Shown: piece after piece, positions 43,784-52,515 of the stretch | Layout of the letters: each line of letters opens with the position of its first letter | Numbering within the stretch: the first letter of the stretch is position 1 | From: Desulforapulum autotrophicum HRM2 | Lineage (GTDB): Bacteria > Desulfobacterota > Desulfobacteria > Desulfobacterales > Desulfobacteraceae | Direction: 5' to 3' | DNA: 64,000 nt | Assembly: GCF_000020365.1 (NCBI RefSeq) | Contig: NC_012108.1 | Coordinates: 62,001 to 126,000 of the forward strand | Notes under the pieces: generated by a model | What the model saw: the letters and a program-made list of their open reading frames with translations, nothing else | Told to the model about the DNA's origin: nothing | Database searches by the model: none | Translations under genes and position numbers: made by a program

Positions 43784-45103
43784 ATGGGTGAGCCAGCAAT
43801 TAAAATTGGAAATAAGCACAAAAGCGTTTTCAAAGACAAGGTGAAGAACCTTCTGCCGGCTGGCGGAAATCTTAATGCCTGTTTGACCTGCGGTGCCTGC
43901 TCTTCAGGATGTCCGGCAACGGGCCTCGAAGGAATGGATCCTAGGAAATTTTTGAGAATGGCCGCTTTAGGTATGGATGAAGAGATCTTAAGCAGCAACT
44001 GGGTATGGATGTGTACCATGTGCCAACGCTGTATTCATGTCTGCCCCATGGAGATCAACATTCCCCAGCTCGTTTACTATGCCAGACAATCTTGGCCGAG
44101 AGAGACCCGCCCCAAAGGAATTTTGGGATCCTGCGACGCTGCCCTCGCCAATGAATCCGGAAGCGCCATGGGAACCCCAATGGACGATTTCGTGTTTGTT
44201 GTGGATGACGTGCTGGAAGAGTACCGAGAATCCCAACCGGAGTTTGCCGAAATGGAAGCCCCCATGGACAAAGAAGGGGCTGAGTTTGTATTGAACCAAA
44301 ACTCCAGAGAACCTGTGACAGAACCCGATGAGATGGTACCCCTGTGGAAAATTCTGCACTTGGCTGGTGCCAATTGGACTTATACCAGCAAAGGCTGGGG
44401 CGGTGAGAACTATTGCATGTTTCTCACCGATGACGAAGCGTGGGAACATCTCGTACAGCAAAGCACCGATGCTGCCCACGATGTGGGGTGCAAAACGTTC
44501 CTCAACACCGAGTGCGGGCACGCCACCTACGCATTTCGAGCAGGATTGGAAAAATTCAACATCAAACATGATTTCCAGGTTGCAAGCCTCTACCAATATT
44601 ATGCTAAGTGGATTCGTGAGGGGAAACTGAAGGTCAACTCCGACTGGAACAAAGATCTCAAGATCAAATTTACAGCACAGGATCCCTGTCAGATTGTCAG
44701 AAAATCCTGGGGAGATCCCATTGCCGATGATTTGCGGTTTGTGGTTAAATCCGTTGTCGGAGAAGAGAACTTCATCGATATGACCCCCAACAAATCCAAT
44801 AATTTCTGCTGTGGAGGCGGGGGCGGTTTTCTCCAGTCCGGTTTCAAGAATGAGCGCCTTGAATACGGAAGAATCAAAGATCAGCAGATCAAGGCAACCA
44901 AAGCCGATTACTGCATTGCCGCGTGCCATAACTGTCATGCCCAAATCCATGAATTGAGTGAACATTACGGTGGAAACTACCCCGTGGTTCACCTCTGGAC
45001 ACTTATTTGCCTCTCATTGGGTGTTCTTGGTCCCAATGAGCGGGAGTATCTTGGTGATGATCTAAAGGAAGTCAATGTCTTCCATCCTGAGACCGCCATG
45101 TAA
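43784..45103 (+). CDS. HdrD/TmcB-like iron-sulfur protein
   Basis: A 439-residue protein with two 4Fe-4S-type cysteine motifs at the N-terminus (CLTCGACSSGCP, about residues 33-44, and CTMCQRCIHVCP about 77-88) followed by two CCG-type domains of the heterodisulfide reductase class ('NTECGHATY', 'DPCQIVRKS', 'NFCCGGGGGFL', 'ACHNCHAQIH'). The layout matches HdrD, TmcB, DsrK and related subunits that exchange electrons with menaquinone or cytochromes in sulfate reducers. The usual partner genes (tmcA, dsrM) are absent nearby, so it may work with unlinked partners. The ATG at 43784 has AAGGAG upstream, and a hairpin follows. Confidence 0.85.
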   Translation: MGEPAIKIGNKHKSVFKDKVKNLLPAGGNLNACLTCGACSSGCPATGLEGMDPRKFLRMAALGMDEEILSSNWVWMCTMCQRCIHVCPMEINIPQLVYYARQSWPRETRPKGILGSCDAALANESGSAMGTPMDDFVFVVDDVLEEYRESQPEFAEMEAPMDKEGAEFVLNQNSREPVTEPDEMVPLWKILHLAGANWTYTSKGWGGENYCMFLTDDEAWEHLVQQSTDAAHDVGCKTFLNTECGHATYAFRAGLEKFNIKHDFQVASLYQYYAKWIREGKLKVNSDWNKDLKIKFTAQDPCQIVRKSWGDPIADDLRFVVKSVVGEENFIDMTPNKSNNFCCGGGGGFLQSGFKNERLEYGRIKDQQIKATKADYCIAACHNCHAQIHELSEHYGGNYPVVHLWTLICLSLGVLGPNEREYLGDDLKEVNVFHPETAM

Positions 45104-45122
45104 GCATAATCTTCGTTTCTGA

Positions 45123-45162
45123 TTTCCGATTTTCATGTTTTTTTCGGCAAGAAAATCGGAAA
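45123..45162. terminator. Hairpin after the HdrD-like gene
   Basis: TTTCCGATTTTC (45123-45134) pairs perfectly with 45151-45162 around a 16-base loop. It lacks a long T-run afterwards (CTCTTTGATT), so it is a weak or Rho-assisted terminator. Confidence 0.5.
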
Positions 45163-45357
45163 GCCTCTTTGATTCTGGCTTGTCCAGGTTAAAAATATGA
45201 TTAAAAGGGCAATCCAAATGGTTTGCCCTTGCAAAAAAAGAAACATAAAAGCCTGCAGTTAAAGACTCTTTGCCGGTTTTAATTGTCTTTTTTAGACCAA
45301 AATCTGGAACGGGCTATTTTTGTTTGTCGACAAAGAATGAAATGGGTTGATATAACG

Positions 45358-45417
45358 TTAAAAAACGTTCTTGTTGAGCAGTGCAGCCGATCAAAGTTAT
45401 CTTGAACGGCTGCACTG
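45358..45417. terminator. Repeat-derived hairpin at the end of hcp
   Basis: CAGTGCAGCCG (45379-45389) and its exact complement (45407-45417) form an 11-bp stem 23 bases after the hcp stop on the minus strand. The segment 45358-45406 recurs at 33994-34043. On the minus strand the T-run (AACGTTTTTTAA) follows 13-18 bases after the stem, so it may end the hcp transcript. Confidence 0.5.
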
Positions 45418-45439
45418 AGAAAGTGTAGGTTTTTTAAAA

Positions 45440-47101
45440 TTAATTACCCGACATCATTGCAGCTATGTCTTCTTCAACCGTACCAATGGGCTTGATATTA
45501 AATTTTTCAACCAGAACCTTGACCACGGCCGGAGAAAGAAAAGCCGGCAGGGTTGGCCCCAGACGAATGCCCTTGACACCCAGAAAGAGCAGGGCCAGGA
45601 GTACGGCCACGGCTTTTTGCTCATACCAGGCGATATCATAGGAGATGGGCAAATCGTTGATGTCATCCAGGCCAAAGACCTCCTTGAGCTTCAGGGCAAT
45701 CACGGCCAGGGAGTATGAATCGTTGCACTGGCCGGCATCAAGTACCCGGGGAATGCCGCCAATGTCGCCAAGGTTCAGTTTGTTGTATCTGTACTTGGCG
45801 CACCCGGCCGTGAGGATCACCGTGTCCTTGGGCAGGTTTTCTGCTACTTGTGTATAGTAGTTGCGGTCTTTTTGACGGCCATCGCAGCCGGCCATGACAA
45901 CGAAGCGTTTAATGGCGCCGGATTTCACCGCATCCACGACCTTGTCGGCCAGGGCCAGGACCTGGTTATGGGCAAATCCGCCTACAATGGTGCCGGTCTC
46001 AATCTCTACAGGTGGGGCACAGGTTTTGGCTTTTTCAATCAGGGCTGAAAAATCCTTGGTGCCCCCTTCAGGCCTGTCTGCAATATGCACGGCATTTTCA
46101 TAGCCCACAACACCGGTGGTAAAGAGCCGGTCCAGGTAGGTGTTGGTTTTTTTCAGGGGTACCAGGCAGTTGGTGGTCAGCAGGATGGGGCCGTTAAAGG
46201 ATTCAAATTCCGTATTCTGTTTCCACCAGGAACCGCCGTAGTTGCCCACAAAATGATCGTATTTTTTAAAGGCCGGATAGTAGTTGGCCGGCAGCATTTC
46301 GCCGTGGGTATAGACATCAATCCCTGTGCCTTCGGTCTGCTTGAGCAGTTCTTCCATATCCTTTAAATCATGGCCTGTGATCAGGATTCCCGGGTTCTTG
46401 CCCACGCCGATGTTCACTTCGGTGATTTCCGGGTTGCCGTAGGCCGTGGTATTGGCCTGGTCCAGCAGGGCCATGGTGTTGACCGAGGTTTCCCCGGCTT
46501 TCATGACCATGGCAATCATCTCATCCACACCCAGGTCCCTGGTGGTGGAAGCCAGGGCTTCCATGAAAAAATCGTTGATCTCATCTTTCTGGCATCCCAG
46601 GATCGCGGCATGGTCGGCGTAGGCAGCCACCCCTTTCAAACCGATGATCAAAAGCTCACGAAGGGACCGGACATCTTCGTTTTCCGTGGCCAGCACTCCA
46701 ACAGTTTTGGCTTTTTCGGCAAAATCCGACAGATCACCGGTCCAGGTGGCAGCTTCCGGCAGTGCATCATGAAAATCCTGATTGTTTTTTTCTTTGTAAG
46801 CGGCCAGAAATTTGGACCGGATCTGGTCTTTACGTGCAAGACCATCCATGACCATGGCCTCAAACCTGGCATCGTCCCAATTGGCGTTAGTAATGGTGGC
46901 AAACAGGCTCTGTGCCACAAAATCATCGTTGGACCGGTCGGCGGCGCCCAGTTCTTTCAATTTTTCCCCGTAGACGGAGATCCCTTTGAGTACAAAAATC
47001 AACAGGTCCTGGAGGTTGGCGGTTTCTTCGGGTTTGCCGCAAACACCTTTTATGGTGCAGCCCTTGTTTTTGGCGGTTTCCTGACATTGAAAACAAAACA
47101 T
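45440..47101 (-). CDS. hcp: Hybrid cluster protein (hydroxylamine reductase/NO reductase), class I
   Basis: A 553-residue hybrid-cluster (prismane) protein. The N-terminal cysteines C3, C6, C15 and C21 ([15 protein letters not shown], then IKGVC) match the [4Fe-4S] class I spacing of anaerobes. The hybrid cluster region has '[15 protein letters not shown]', 'TTNCLVPLK', '[42 protein letters not shown]' and '[10 protein letters not shown]'. It reduces hydroxylamine in vitro and is implicated in NO protection. It comes last in a minus-strand DUF1858-fprA-hcp operon, 39 bases after fprA, and the expected Crp/Fnr (HcpR-type) regulator is 370 bases upstream of that operon. Confidence 0.95.
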   Translation of the reverse strand: MFCFQCQETAKNKGCTIKGVCGKPEETANLQDLLIFVLKGISVYGEKLKELGAADRSNDDFVAQSLFATITNANWDDARFEAMVMDGLARKDQIRSKFLAAYKEKNNQDFHDALPEAATWTGDLSDFAEKAKTVGVLATENEDVRSLRELLIIGLKGVAAYADHAAILGCQKDEINDFFMEALASTTRDLGVDEMIAMVMKAGETSVNTMALLDQANTTAYGNPEITEVNIGVGKNPGILITGHDLKDMEELLKQTEGTGIDVYTHGEMLPANYYPAFKKYDHFVGNYGGSWWKQNTEFESFNGPILLTTNCLVPLKKTNTYLDRLFTTGVVGYENAVHIADRPEGGTKDFSALIEKAKTCAPPVEIETGTIVGGFAHNQVLALADKVVDAVKSGAIKRFVVMAGCDGRQKDRNYYTQVAENLPKDTVILTAGCAKYRYNKLNLGDIGGIPRVLDAGQCNDSYSLAVIALKLKEVFGLDDINDLPISYDIAWYEQKAVAVLLALLFLGVKGIRLGPTLPAFLSPAVVKVLVEKFNIKPIGTVEEDIAAMMSGN

Positions 47102-47140
47102 AATAAATTCCTTTTTGGGGGTTAGGGCGTGTATTTTTGG

Positions 47141-48319
47141 CTATTTGAAGCCTTGTTCCTTGTGTTTTTCTGCGATGGCAACGGCCAGATCGTCCAGTGC
47201 CTTAAATACCTCTTGTGTGGGTTTGCCTTTGCATAGGACTGGAGGCACGATCTCTACCTTAAGGTTGGGAATCATTCCGGCAAGGGTTTCCACGGTTTTG
47301 CCTCCCCAGCCATAGGAGCCGACAACGGAAAGAAACTTGGTATTGGGCCGCAGGGCGTTTGCCAGAAATGCAGCATAGGCGGCATAGGGATGGGGACCGG
47401 CCAGGATGGTGGGGGTTCCCACAACAATTGTGGCTGCATCCACCAGGGCCATGGCCAGTTTGCCGATATCGGTTACGGCCAGGTTGAACTGCTCTACCCG
47501 GACCCCCTTGTCCACCAGGGCTGCCACAAGATGTTCCACCATAAGTCGGGTGCTTTCGTGCATGGACACATAGGGAATAACCACGGTGTTGCGCGGGGCT
47601 CCCAATGTCCATTCATCATAGGCATCCAGTATAAAGGCGGGTTCGGGAAATATTTGTCCATGGCCCGGTGCGATCATTTCAATTTCGTAGGGCGCAAGTT
47701 TTTCCAGATTTTTCTTGATGATGTTTCTGAATGGCATCATGATCTCGGCAAAATAACGCTTGGCTGCCTCATAGACCCGTCCCTTATCCGTAACAAAAAG
47801 CTCGCTTGAAGCAATATGGGAACCGAAAAAATCGCAGCTGAACAAAATCTTGTCTTCTTCCAGGTAAGTGACCATGGTCTCGGGCCAGTGAACCCAGGGG
47901 GTATAGATGAATTTCAGGGTTTTATTGCCCAGGGAAAGGGTCTCCCCGTCGGCTATGGAAATAAAAAAATCTTCCGGGATGTTCAAATGGTCCATGAGCA
48001 ACCCTTTGGCCTTGGGAGTGGATATGAGTTTTGCTTTTGGGTATTTTGCAAGAACCTGCATAATGGTTCCGGAATGGTCCTGTTCCGCATGGCTTGAGAT
48101 AATGTAATCGATTTTTTCAATACCCTCAAGCTGTGCCATGAACTCCTGGGCCATGGGTGGATCCACCGTATCGATCAATGCCGTTTTTTCACTTCCTTCA
48201 ATGAGATAGGCGTTATAGCTGGTTCCGTCCGGAAGGGGAACCAGGGCGTCGAATAAACGGCTGTCCCAGTCCACCGATCCCATCCAGTAAATACCCTCTT
48301 TAATTTTTCGTGCTTTCAT
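47141..48319 (-). CDS. fprA: A-type flavoprotein (flavodiiron NO/O2 reductase)
   Basis: A 392-residue flavodiiron protein. The beta-lactamase-like domain (about 1-250) holds the di-iron ligands in SSHAEQDHSG (H-x-E-x-D-H) and 'VHWPETMVTY', and 'EMIAPGHGQIF'. The C-terminal flavodoxin domain ('VVIPYVSMHESTRLMVEHLVAAL', 'VVGSYGWGGKTVETL') binds FMN. It reduces NO to N2O or O2 to water, with electrons from a rubredoxin or similar protein that is not in the window. It is placed between the DUF1858 gene and hcp in one operon. Confidence 0.92.
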   Translation of the reverse strand: MKARKIKEGIYWMGSVDWDSRLFDALVPLPDGTSYNAYLIEGSEKTALIDTVDPPMAQEFMAQLEGIEKIDYIISSHAEQDHSGTIMQVLAKYPKAKLISTPKAKGLLMDHLNIPEDFFISIADGETLSLGNKTLKFIYTPWVHWPETMVTYLEEDKILFSCDFFGSHIASSELFVTDKGRVYEAAKRYFAEIMMPFRNIIKKNLEKLAPYEIEMIAPGHGQIFPEPAFILDAYDEWTLGAPRNTVVIPYVSMHESTRLMVEHLVAALVDKGVRVEQFNLAVTDIGKLAMALVDAATIVVGTPTILAGPHPYAAYAAFLANALRPNTKFLSVVGSYGWGGKTVETLAGMIPNLKVEIVPPVLCKGKPTQEVFKALDDLAVAIAEKHKEQGFK

Positions 48320-48355
48320 CTGGCCCTCCTGTTTATGGTTATGGTCAAAAAAATT

Positions 48356-48577
48356 TTAATTGATTACGGCATCCTCATCCTGAATGAACCTGTTGATTTC
48401 ATGAACCAATGTATTCAAATCACACCCATACTCTTTTGCTATATCTTCCACTGTGTGAAAGGCCTCTGCCGGGCATCCGATGCAGAGCAGTCCCAGGTCC
48501 ATGAATAATTTAACAAGCTTCGGATACCGTTCGATCAGCTCCTTGACAGTGATGTCCTTGATGGAAAATGATTCCAA
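48356..48577 (-). CDS. DUF1858 domain protein (RIC N-terminal-like)
   Basis: A 73-residue protein consisting of one DUF1858 domain: 'TVKELIERYPKLVKLFMDLGLLCIGCPAEAFHTVEDIAKEYGCDLNTLVHEINRF'. It carries the conserved CIGCP segment, as in the N-terminal ScdA-like domain, and probably binds a metal or cluster. Small DUF1858 proteins occur beside hybrid cluster proteins in anaerobes, which is also seen here: it is the first gene of a DUF1858-fprA-hcp operon (36 bases to fprA). Function unknown; accessory or sensing role is likely. Confidence 0.85.
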   Translation of the reverse strand: MESFSIKDITVKELIERYPKLVKLFMDLGLLCIGCPAEAFHTVEDIAKEYGCDLNTLVHEINRFIQDEDAVIN

Positions 48578-48627
48578 AATTATTTCCTTTTACCAGTATT
48601 TGAATCAATACCGATTTTCAATCGGCG

Positions 48628-48646
48628 TTGAAACCAAAGGGTTCAA
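48628..48646. promoter_or_regulatory. Candidate HcpR/Crp-Fnr box upstream of the hcp operon
   Basis: TTGAAACC-AAA-GGGTTCAA is a near-perfect palindrome centred 60 bases upstream of the DUF1858 start, reminiscent of the TTGACC-N3-GGTCAA-like HcpR box reported for Deltaproteobacteria. A Crp/Fnr protein gene is adjacent. Binding is not shown. Confidence 0.45.
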
Positions 48647-48774
48647 AATCTCTTTGTTTGATACGATTGAAAACGAGAGTAGCCTTGTTGAAACGATTTG
48701 TCTTTGCGCCGGCACAAACAAGGAAATTTTTTTAAAAAGGTGAAAAATTGACTATAAATAGCAGGGCTATGTTA

Positions 48775-48935
48775 GGCCCATGATCAAAATAAAACCTCCC
48801 ACATGGCGTGTCTTTTAAGCCGTCTTCTTCGTTGCCTTAATGGGCACATATTTCAATATGCTCCCATTAACGCGCCTTGAATACGACTTAAAATCCTATG
48901 CTATGTTTTGGAAGATTTTATTCCGATCATGGGCC
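48775..48935. repeat. Palindromic repeat R3, copy 3, with terminal inverted repeats
   Basis: It is a 161-bp element with 11-bp perfect terminal arms, GGCCCATGATC (48775-48785) and its complement (48925-48935); complementarity continues imperfectly to about 25 bases. The centre holds the R3 palindrome with GGCACATATTTCAATATGCTC. It lies between the DUF1858 and Crp/Fnr genes. Size and ends suit a MITE-like element. Confidence 0.75.
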
Positions 48936-48950
48936 TTAAACAAAAAAAAA

Positions 48951-49649
48951 TCATCCGGTTTCTGAAAATTTTACCAGGGAATGGGGATTGGTGATGATGA
49001 TTTTTTCTCGTCCGGACTTGACCCAGCCTTTTTTTTCCCAGGCACTGAGTGTACGGCTTACTGTATATAAGGTTGTCCCTGAGTAATCGGCAATATTCTG
49101 GCGGCTTAAGGGAATATCAATTTGAATCCCTGCATTGGTCTTGGAACCTGTCCGCCGCATGATTCTTAATAATGATCGAGCAATCCGTTGATCCACATGT
49201 TCGGTGCAAACCTCAAGGTAACGGTTTTGTATATCATCAATACGCTCCAGAATGATGTTTAACAGATTGATCGTAATCTCTGGATAGCCTTGCATCATCT
49301 GCATCATTGCAGGTTTATCCCAGAGGACCGCCTCGGTTTCTTCTATTGCCTCTGCAGTGACCGGGTAGTTCCAGTTTTTAATGACAGCGACAGCGGCCGT
49401 CAATTCTCCTGCACCAATATAGCGAAGGATGACTTCCCTGCCCTGTTCATTGAGTTTGGTCAGTTTTAAACGGCCCCGGTTCACCAGAACGACATTTACA
49501 GCCGAATTCCCTTGCTGAAACAGAATGGTTTTGGGTTGTAAGATTAACCTTCGCCCACTCGCCAGCACATCTGCATACGCTTTATCGGTCAGACCTTTAA
49601 AAATCTCTGATTGATCTAATTTTTCAAGTATATTTAAACTCGTATCCAT
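48951..49649 (-). CDS. Crp/Fnr-family regulator (probable HcpR)
   Basis: A 232-residue regulator with an N-terminal cyclic-nucleotide-like sensor domain ('LILQPKTILFQQGNSAVNVVLVNRGRLKLTKLNEQGREVILRYIGAGELTAAVAVIKNWNYPVTAEA') and a C-terminal winged helix ('IPLSRQNIADYSGTTLYTVSRTLSAWEKKGWV', the recognition helix with Ser/Arg). No Fnr cysteine set is seen, so it is not an oxygen-sensing FNR; a haem or NO ligand type like HcpR or DNR fits its position next to hcp-fprA and HaoCA. Inferred target: the palindrome at 48628. Confidence 0.85.
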   Translation of the reverse strand: MDTSLNILEKLDQSEIFKGLTDKAYADVLASGRRLILQPKTILFQQGNSAVNVVLVNRGRLKLTKLNEQGREVILRYIGAGELTAAVAVIKNWNYPVTAEAIEETEAVLWDKPAMMQMMQGYPEITINLLNIILERIDDIQNRYLEVCTEHVDQRIARSLLRIMRRTGSKTNAGIQIDIPLSRQNIADYSGTTLYTVSRTLSAWEKKGWVKSGREKIIITNPHSLVKFSETG

Positions 49650-49856
49650 GGAGAATTTCTCGGCCCCAAAAAAAATTACAAGTTAGTTCGGCTGATCGAC
49701 TCACACTACAGCAAAACAGGGAATGTTACAAAAAAACTTTGGGCTTGATTACAAGATCGACCACACCGGGGAGGGGTGACCAGGTGGTCCACCAAGCCTA
49801 TTAAAAGATGCTCAAGACCAAAGAATGGTCGTATAGAGGGACCATGAAAGTCAGAA

Positions 49857-49882
49857 ATCCCGCCCACAAAAGTGGACGGGAT
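49857..49882 (-). terminator. Terminator-like hairpin after the octahaem protein gene
   Basis: ATCCCGCCCAC pairs with GTGGACGGGAT around AAAA (one G-T), 22 bases after the stop of the octahaem gene on the minus strand; the flanking T-run on that strand is short. Confidence 0.55.
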
Positions 49883-49903
49883 TTGTCTGTTTTCAACAAT
49901 TAA

Positions 49904-51301
49904 CTACTTGGGCTGGGTCACCGGACCCTGTTTCCGGGCTCCCGTTGCATTGGGATAATCCGTGTGCTTGTACGCTTTTTTATTGTGTTTGATCAGCTCG
50001 TTGCTGTTTTCCATAAATTTGTTGTATATGGCCTTGCATTCATAGAACCCGTGCCACCATGCATAATCCGGTGCCATCATTGCAGTTCCCATCCTTGCCC
50101 GGCGTCCTGGATAGTGCCACAGTTCGTAGAACTCAAGTTCGGGATCCTCATCAAAATACCTCTCCTTTGTGATAAGATCCTTTTCGTAGAGGGTATCTAA
50201 CATTTTCTTTGCAGGTGTATAGTAAACATCGTTGTACTCCTGAACCACATTGTCGAGTTTGGTGTAGTGGTCATCCACCCATTTGTTGCCGTGGCACTGG
50301 AGACAGACAGCCTTCATCTTGTTGCGCTCCACCTCCCAGTTGTTGTTGGCCGGGAATGCGGCAAAATCTGCGGGGCGAACGGTAAGGGGGGCCTGGAGTT
50401 CCCAGGAGAGTCTTTCCGTTGTATCGTGGGTTGTCATGACCGTTCCTGAACCTGACATATGGCAGGCGGCGCAGGTGGGGGCGCGGTAGTCGACACCCGG
50501 GGTCCAGGTTCCAGGGGCGGCATTAAAATTGAACTCATCGCCAAAGGAGGCGTAGATATCGCCATGCTTGGACTCGGTGTAGATCTCGATCTGGGGATGG
50601 TCCGGACCCAGATGGCACTGACCGCAGGCTTCAGGCTTTCTGGCTTCCATAACTGAAAATCGATGTCGGGTGTGGCAGCTGGTGCAGCTTCCCTTGCTTC
50701 CGTCCATGTTGATACGTCCAACACCGGTATTGGGCCATGTATTGGGGTCGATTTTTCCATCCTTCATTGCCAGAACAGTGCCGTGGCAGTAGTAGCAGCC
50801 GGAATTTCTTTCAACCTCGCTGTTCATGCCGGAATTCAGCCATGGATCAATTTTCCAGATGAGATCCAGGGTGTTGGCGTGTTTACTCAGACTGTACTGC
50901 TTTACCTCATCCGGATGGCAGCGGGAGCAGTCTTTGGGCGTTACGGCTGCAGCCACTGGTGCCCGGTACTCTTTGGTTCCATATACACCCCTGTCAGAGC
51001 GTTCGTATTGTTTGTAATGTTCCTGACTCACGTCCGGGTCCCGCTCGTCCGCCTTGTGGCAGTCGTAGCAGGTGATATTGGCGCTGGCATGGCGGCTGTG
51101 GGCCCAATCGGCAAACAATCCCGGGTTTTCCTGCTTATGGCACTGGATACAGGCCATGGCTTCCTTGGGCATGCTTCTTTCAATTCTGAACTCTTTTTCT
51201 TTCAGGAGATCTTCAGCAAAGGCGTTGTCTTCAGCAAGCCATAACATCGACACCGTCATTATGCTGCAGCCAAGTAATGCAAGCAGTACAGTTTTTTTCA
51301 T
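49904..51301 (-). CDS. haoA: Octahaem HAO-like cytochrome c (epsilon-Hao type nitrite/hydroxylamine reductase)
   Basis: A 465-residue exported protein with a signal peptide (MKKTVLLALLGCSIMTVSML) and exactly eight CxxCH haem sites (CIQCH, CYDCH, CSRCH, CYYCH, CTSCH, CGQCH, CAACH and CLQCH). The C-terminal 'MMAPDYAWWHGFYECKAIYNKF' resembles the octahaem HAO-related family. Its genetic partner, an NrfH-like membrane cytochrome, is 41 bases upstream, the haoCA arrangement known from Campylobacterota. Those proteins reduce nitrite or hydroxylamine to ammonium rather than oxidising hydroxylamine. The crosslinking Tyr of true HAO is not evident from sequence alone. It suits a nitrite-handling role after NarGHJI. 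Confidence 0.85.
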   Translation of the reverse strand: MKKTVLLALLGCSIMTVSMLWLAEDNAFAEDLLKEKEFRIERSMPKEAMACIQCHKQENPGLFADWAHSRHASANITCYDCHKADERDPDVSQEHYKQYERSDRGVYGTKEYRAPVAAAVTPKDCSRCHPDEVKQYSLSKHANTLDLIWKIDPWLNSGMNSEVERNSGCYYCHGTVLAMKDGKIDPNTWPNTGVGRINMDGSKGSCTSCHTRHRFSVMEARKPEACGQCHLGPDHPQIEIYTESKHGDIYASFGDEFNFNAAPGTWTPGVDYRAPTCAACHMSGSGTVMTTHDTTERLSWELQAPLTVRPADFAAFPANNNWEVERNKMKAVCLQCHGNKWVDDHYTKLDNVVQEYNDVYYTPAKKMLDTLYEKDLITKERYFDEDPELEFYELWHYPGRRARMGTAMMAPDYAWWHGFYECKAIYNKFMENSNELIKHNKKAYKHTDYPNATGARKQGPVTQPK

Positions 51302-51342
51302 GTTTCGTGTCCCCTTTTTTTCATGATTATATCAATTTTCCT

Positions 51343-51867
51343 TTAAAAGGTTTTATACTGATAAAATTCTGCCCTGTTGTGCACAAGATTTTCGTGGCAT
51401 TCGGTGCATCTTTTTTCATATCCCGCCCTTGGATACAGGACTGACCTGTGGGCCAGCATGCCCCCCCTCCGATTGGAGATATAGAGAAGATTCTGATGAC
51501 AGCCCAGGCAATTGTTGTTATCCATGCTGAGGGATGCGGCCTTTCTGTTTTCTAAGCGGTCATACTCATCGCCAAGGAAATGCCCCACAACATCCTTAAG
51601 CCCATGGTAGGTTTTGCCATAGAGAAACTTGATGGTTTTTTCAGGTGGCGGAAGATGGCAATCCATGCAGACGGCAACAACCCCACGTCTGTTGTTTGCA
51701 TGGCTGGAAGTTTTCCACTCGTGATAAGCTGGCTGAATTTCGTGGCAGCTTGAGCAAAATTCAGGGGTGGAGGTTTTGAGCATGGCAAAATTTGTCATGA
51801 GGAACACGGGAAATGCAATAACAAAACCCACCGCGACAAGTAAAATTGCTTTAAAATATTTTTTCAT
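51343..51867 (-). CDS. haoC: NapC/NirT-family tetrahaem membrane cytochrome (HaoC/NrfH-like)
   Basis: A 174-residue protein with an N-terminal membrane anchor (KAILLVAVGFVIAFPVFLM) and four CxxCH haem motifs (CSSCH, CMDCH, CLGCH and CTECH). It matches NrfH/NapC proteins that take electrons from menaquinol and pass them to a periplasmic multihaem reductase. 'SCHEIQPAYHEWKTSSHANNRRGV' is family-typical. It is first of the two-gene haoCA operon. The spacing to haoA is 41 bases. Confidence 0.9.
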   Translation of the reverse strand: MKKYFKAILLVAVGFVIAFPVFLMTNFAMLKTSTPEFCSSCHEIQPAYHEWKTSSHANNRRGVVAVCMDCHLPPPEKTIKFLYGKTYHGLKDVVGHFLGDEYDRLENRKAASLSMDNNNCLGCHQNLLYISNRRGGMLAHRSVLYPRAGYEKRCTECHENLVHNRAEFYQYKTF

Positions 51868-52278
51868 ATAATGCCTATTTTTTCTTTTGGCAAACGTTAT
51901 AATATTAAAATATAATTAATCTTACAGTTCGGTTTTCCTAGGATATGGGGATTGGTTAGCATAAAATTTTCAAGTAATCCATTGAAAAGTTCATTTTCAG
52001 ATGGCGGCTTTAGAGAATTTACTGTACTCAAACCGGCACACATATTTTTATTGATTTTTATCTGCTCCTGATTCACTTAAACCTTTCAAAATCCGGCCTA
52101 AAAGGCAAGTAATTTCATTCAAGTTATAAAAATTCTGGTCCGAGGGCATGGTTTATCCATTTTTAAAATATCTGATTTATCTCTGGACTTTGCCGTATAT
52201 TGCCCCTGGACAAGGTGCGGATCTGAAACTGAAGTGACCATTGAATAGACCGCCATGGGCGAAGCACGGCGGGGTTTA
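51868..52278. other. Upstream region of haoCA
   Basis: No gene is seen. TTTTCAA (51968-51974) faces TTGAAAA (51983-51989) at a close distance and could be a palindromic operator; the region is AT-rich and should hold the haoC promoter. Confidence 0.35.
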
Positions 52279-52450
52279 TATGAAACACTCGCCAAAGCAT
52301 TGTCAATGAAGGTGTTTCAAAATTCGTTGAGGCCGGAGCCATACCTCGTGTCCACCGTTGCCATTTAACCCGTTCAGGGCAACACCCGTTCCCACCGGCC
52401 TACTACTGTCGAGTTTCATGCTTCGTTGTGTCCGCTAGGACATGTGGGTT
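52279..52450. repeat. Joined repeats R2 (inverted) and R1
   Basis: The first 58 bases (52279-52336) are R2 in reverse orientation; after six bases the 108-bp R1 (52343-52450) follows, matching 34318-34425 with two differences. This is the only place the two families are joined. R2 elsewhere is at 43354 and 62133, without R1. Confidence 0.85.
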
Positions 52451-52515
52451 ATATGAAAATATTGACACCCGGCAGACAAGACAGGTATGACAGGGAAACC
52501 AGAAAGGAAAGTATG

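Noticed and set aside
43988-44992. A 334-codon open frame antisense to the HdrD-like gene
   Set aside because: It has no family features, and the plus-strand frame shows clear cysteine and CCG motifs.
46370-47125. A 251-codon open frame antisense to hcp
   Set aside because: It has no recognisable motif, and hcp is unambiguous on the other strand.
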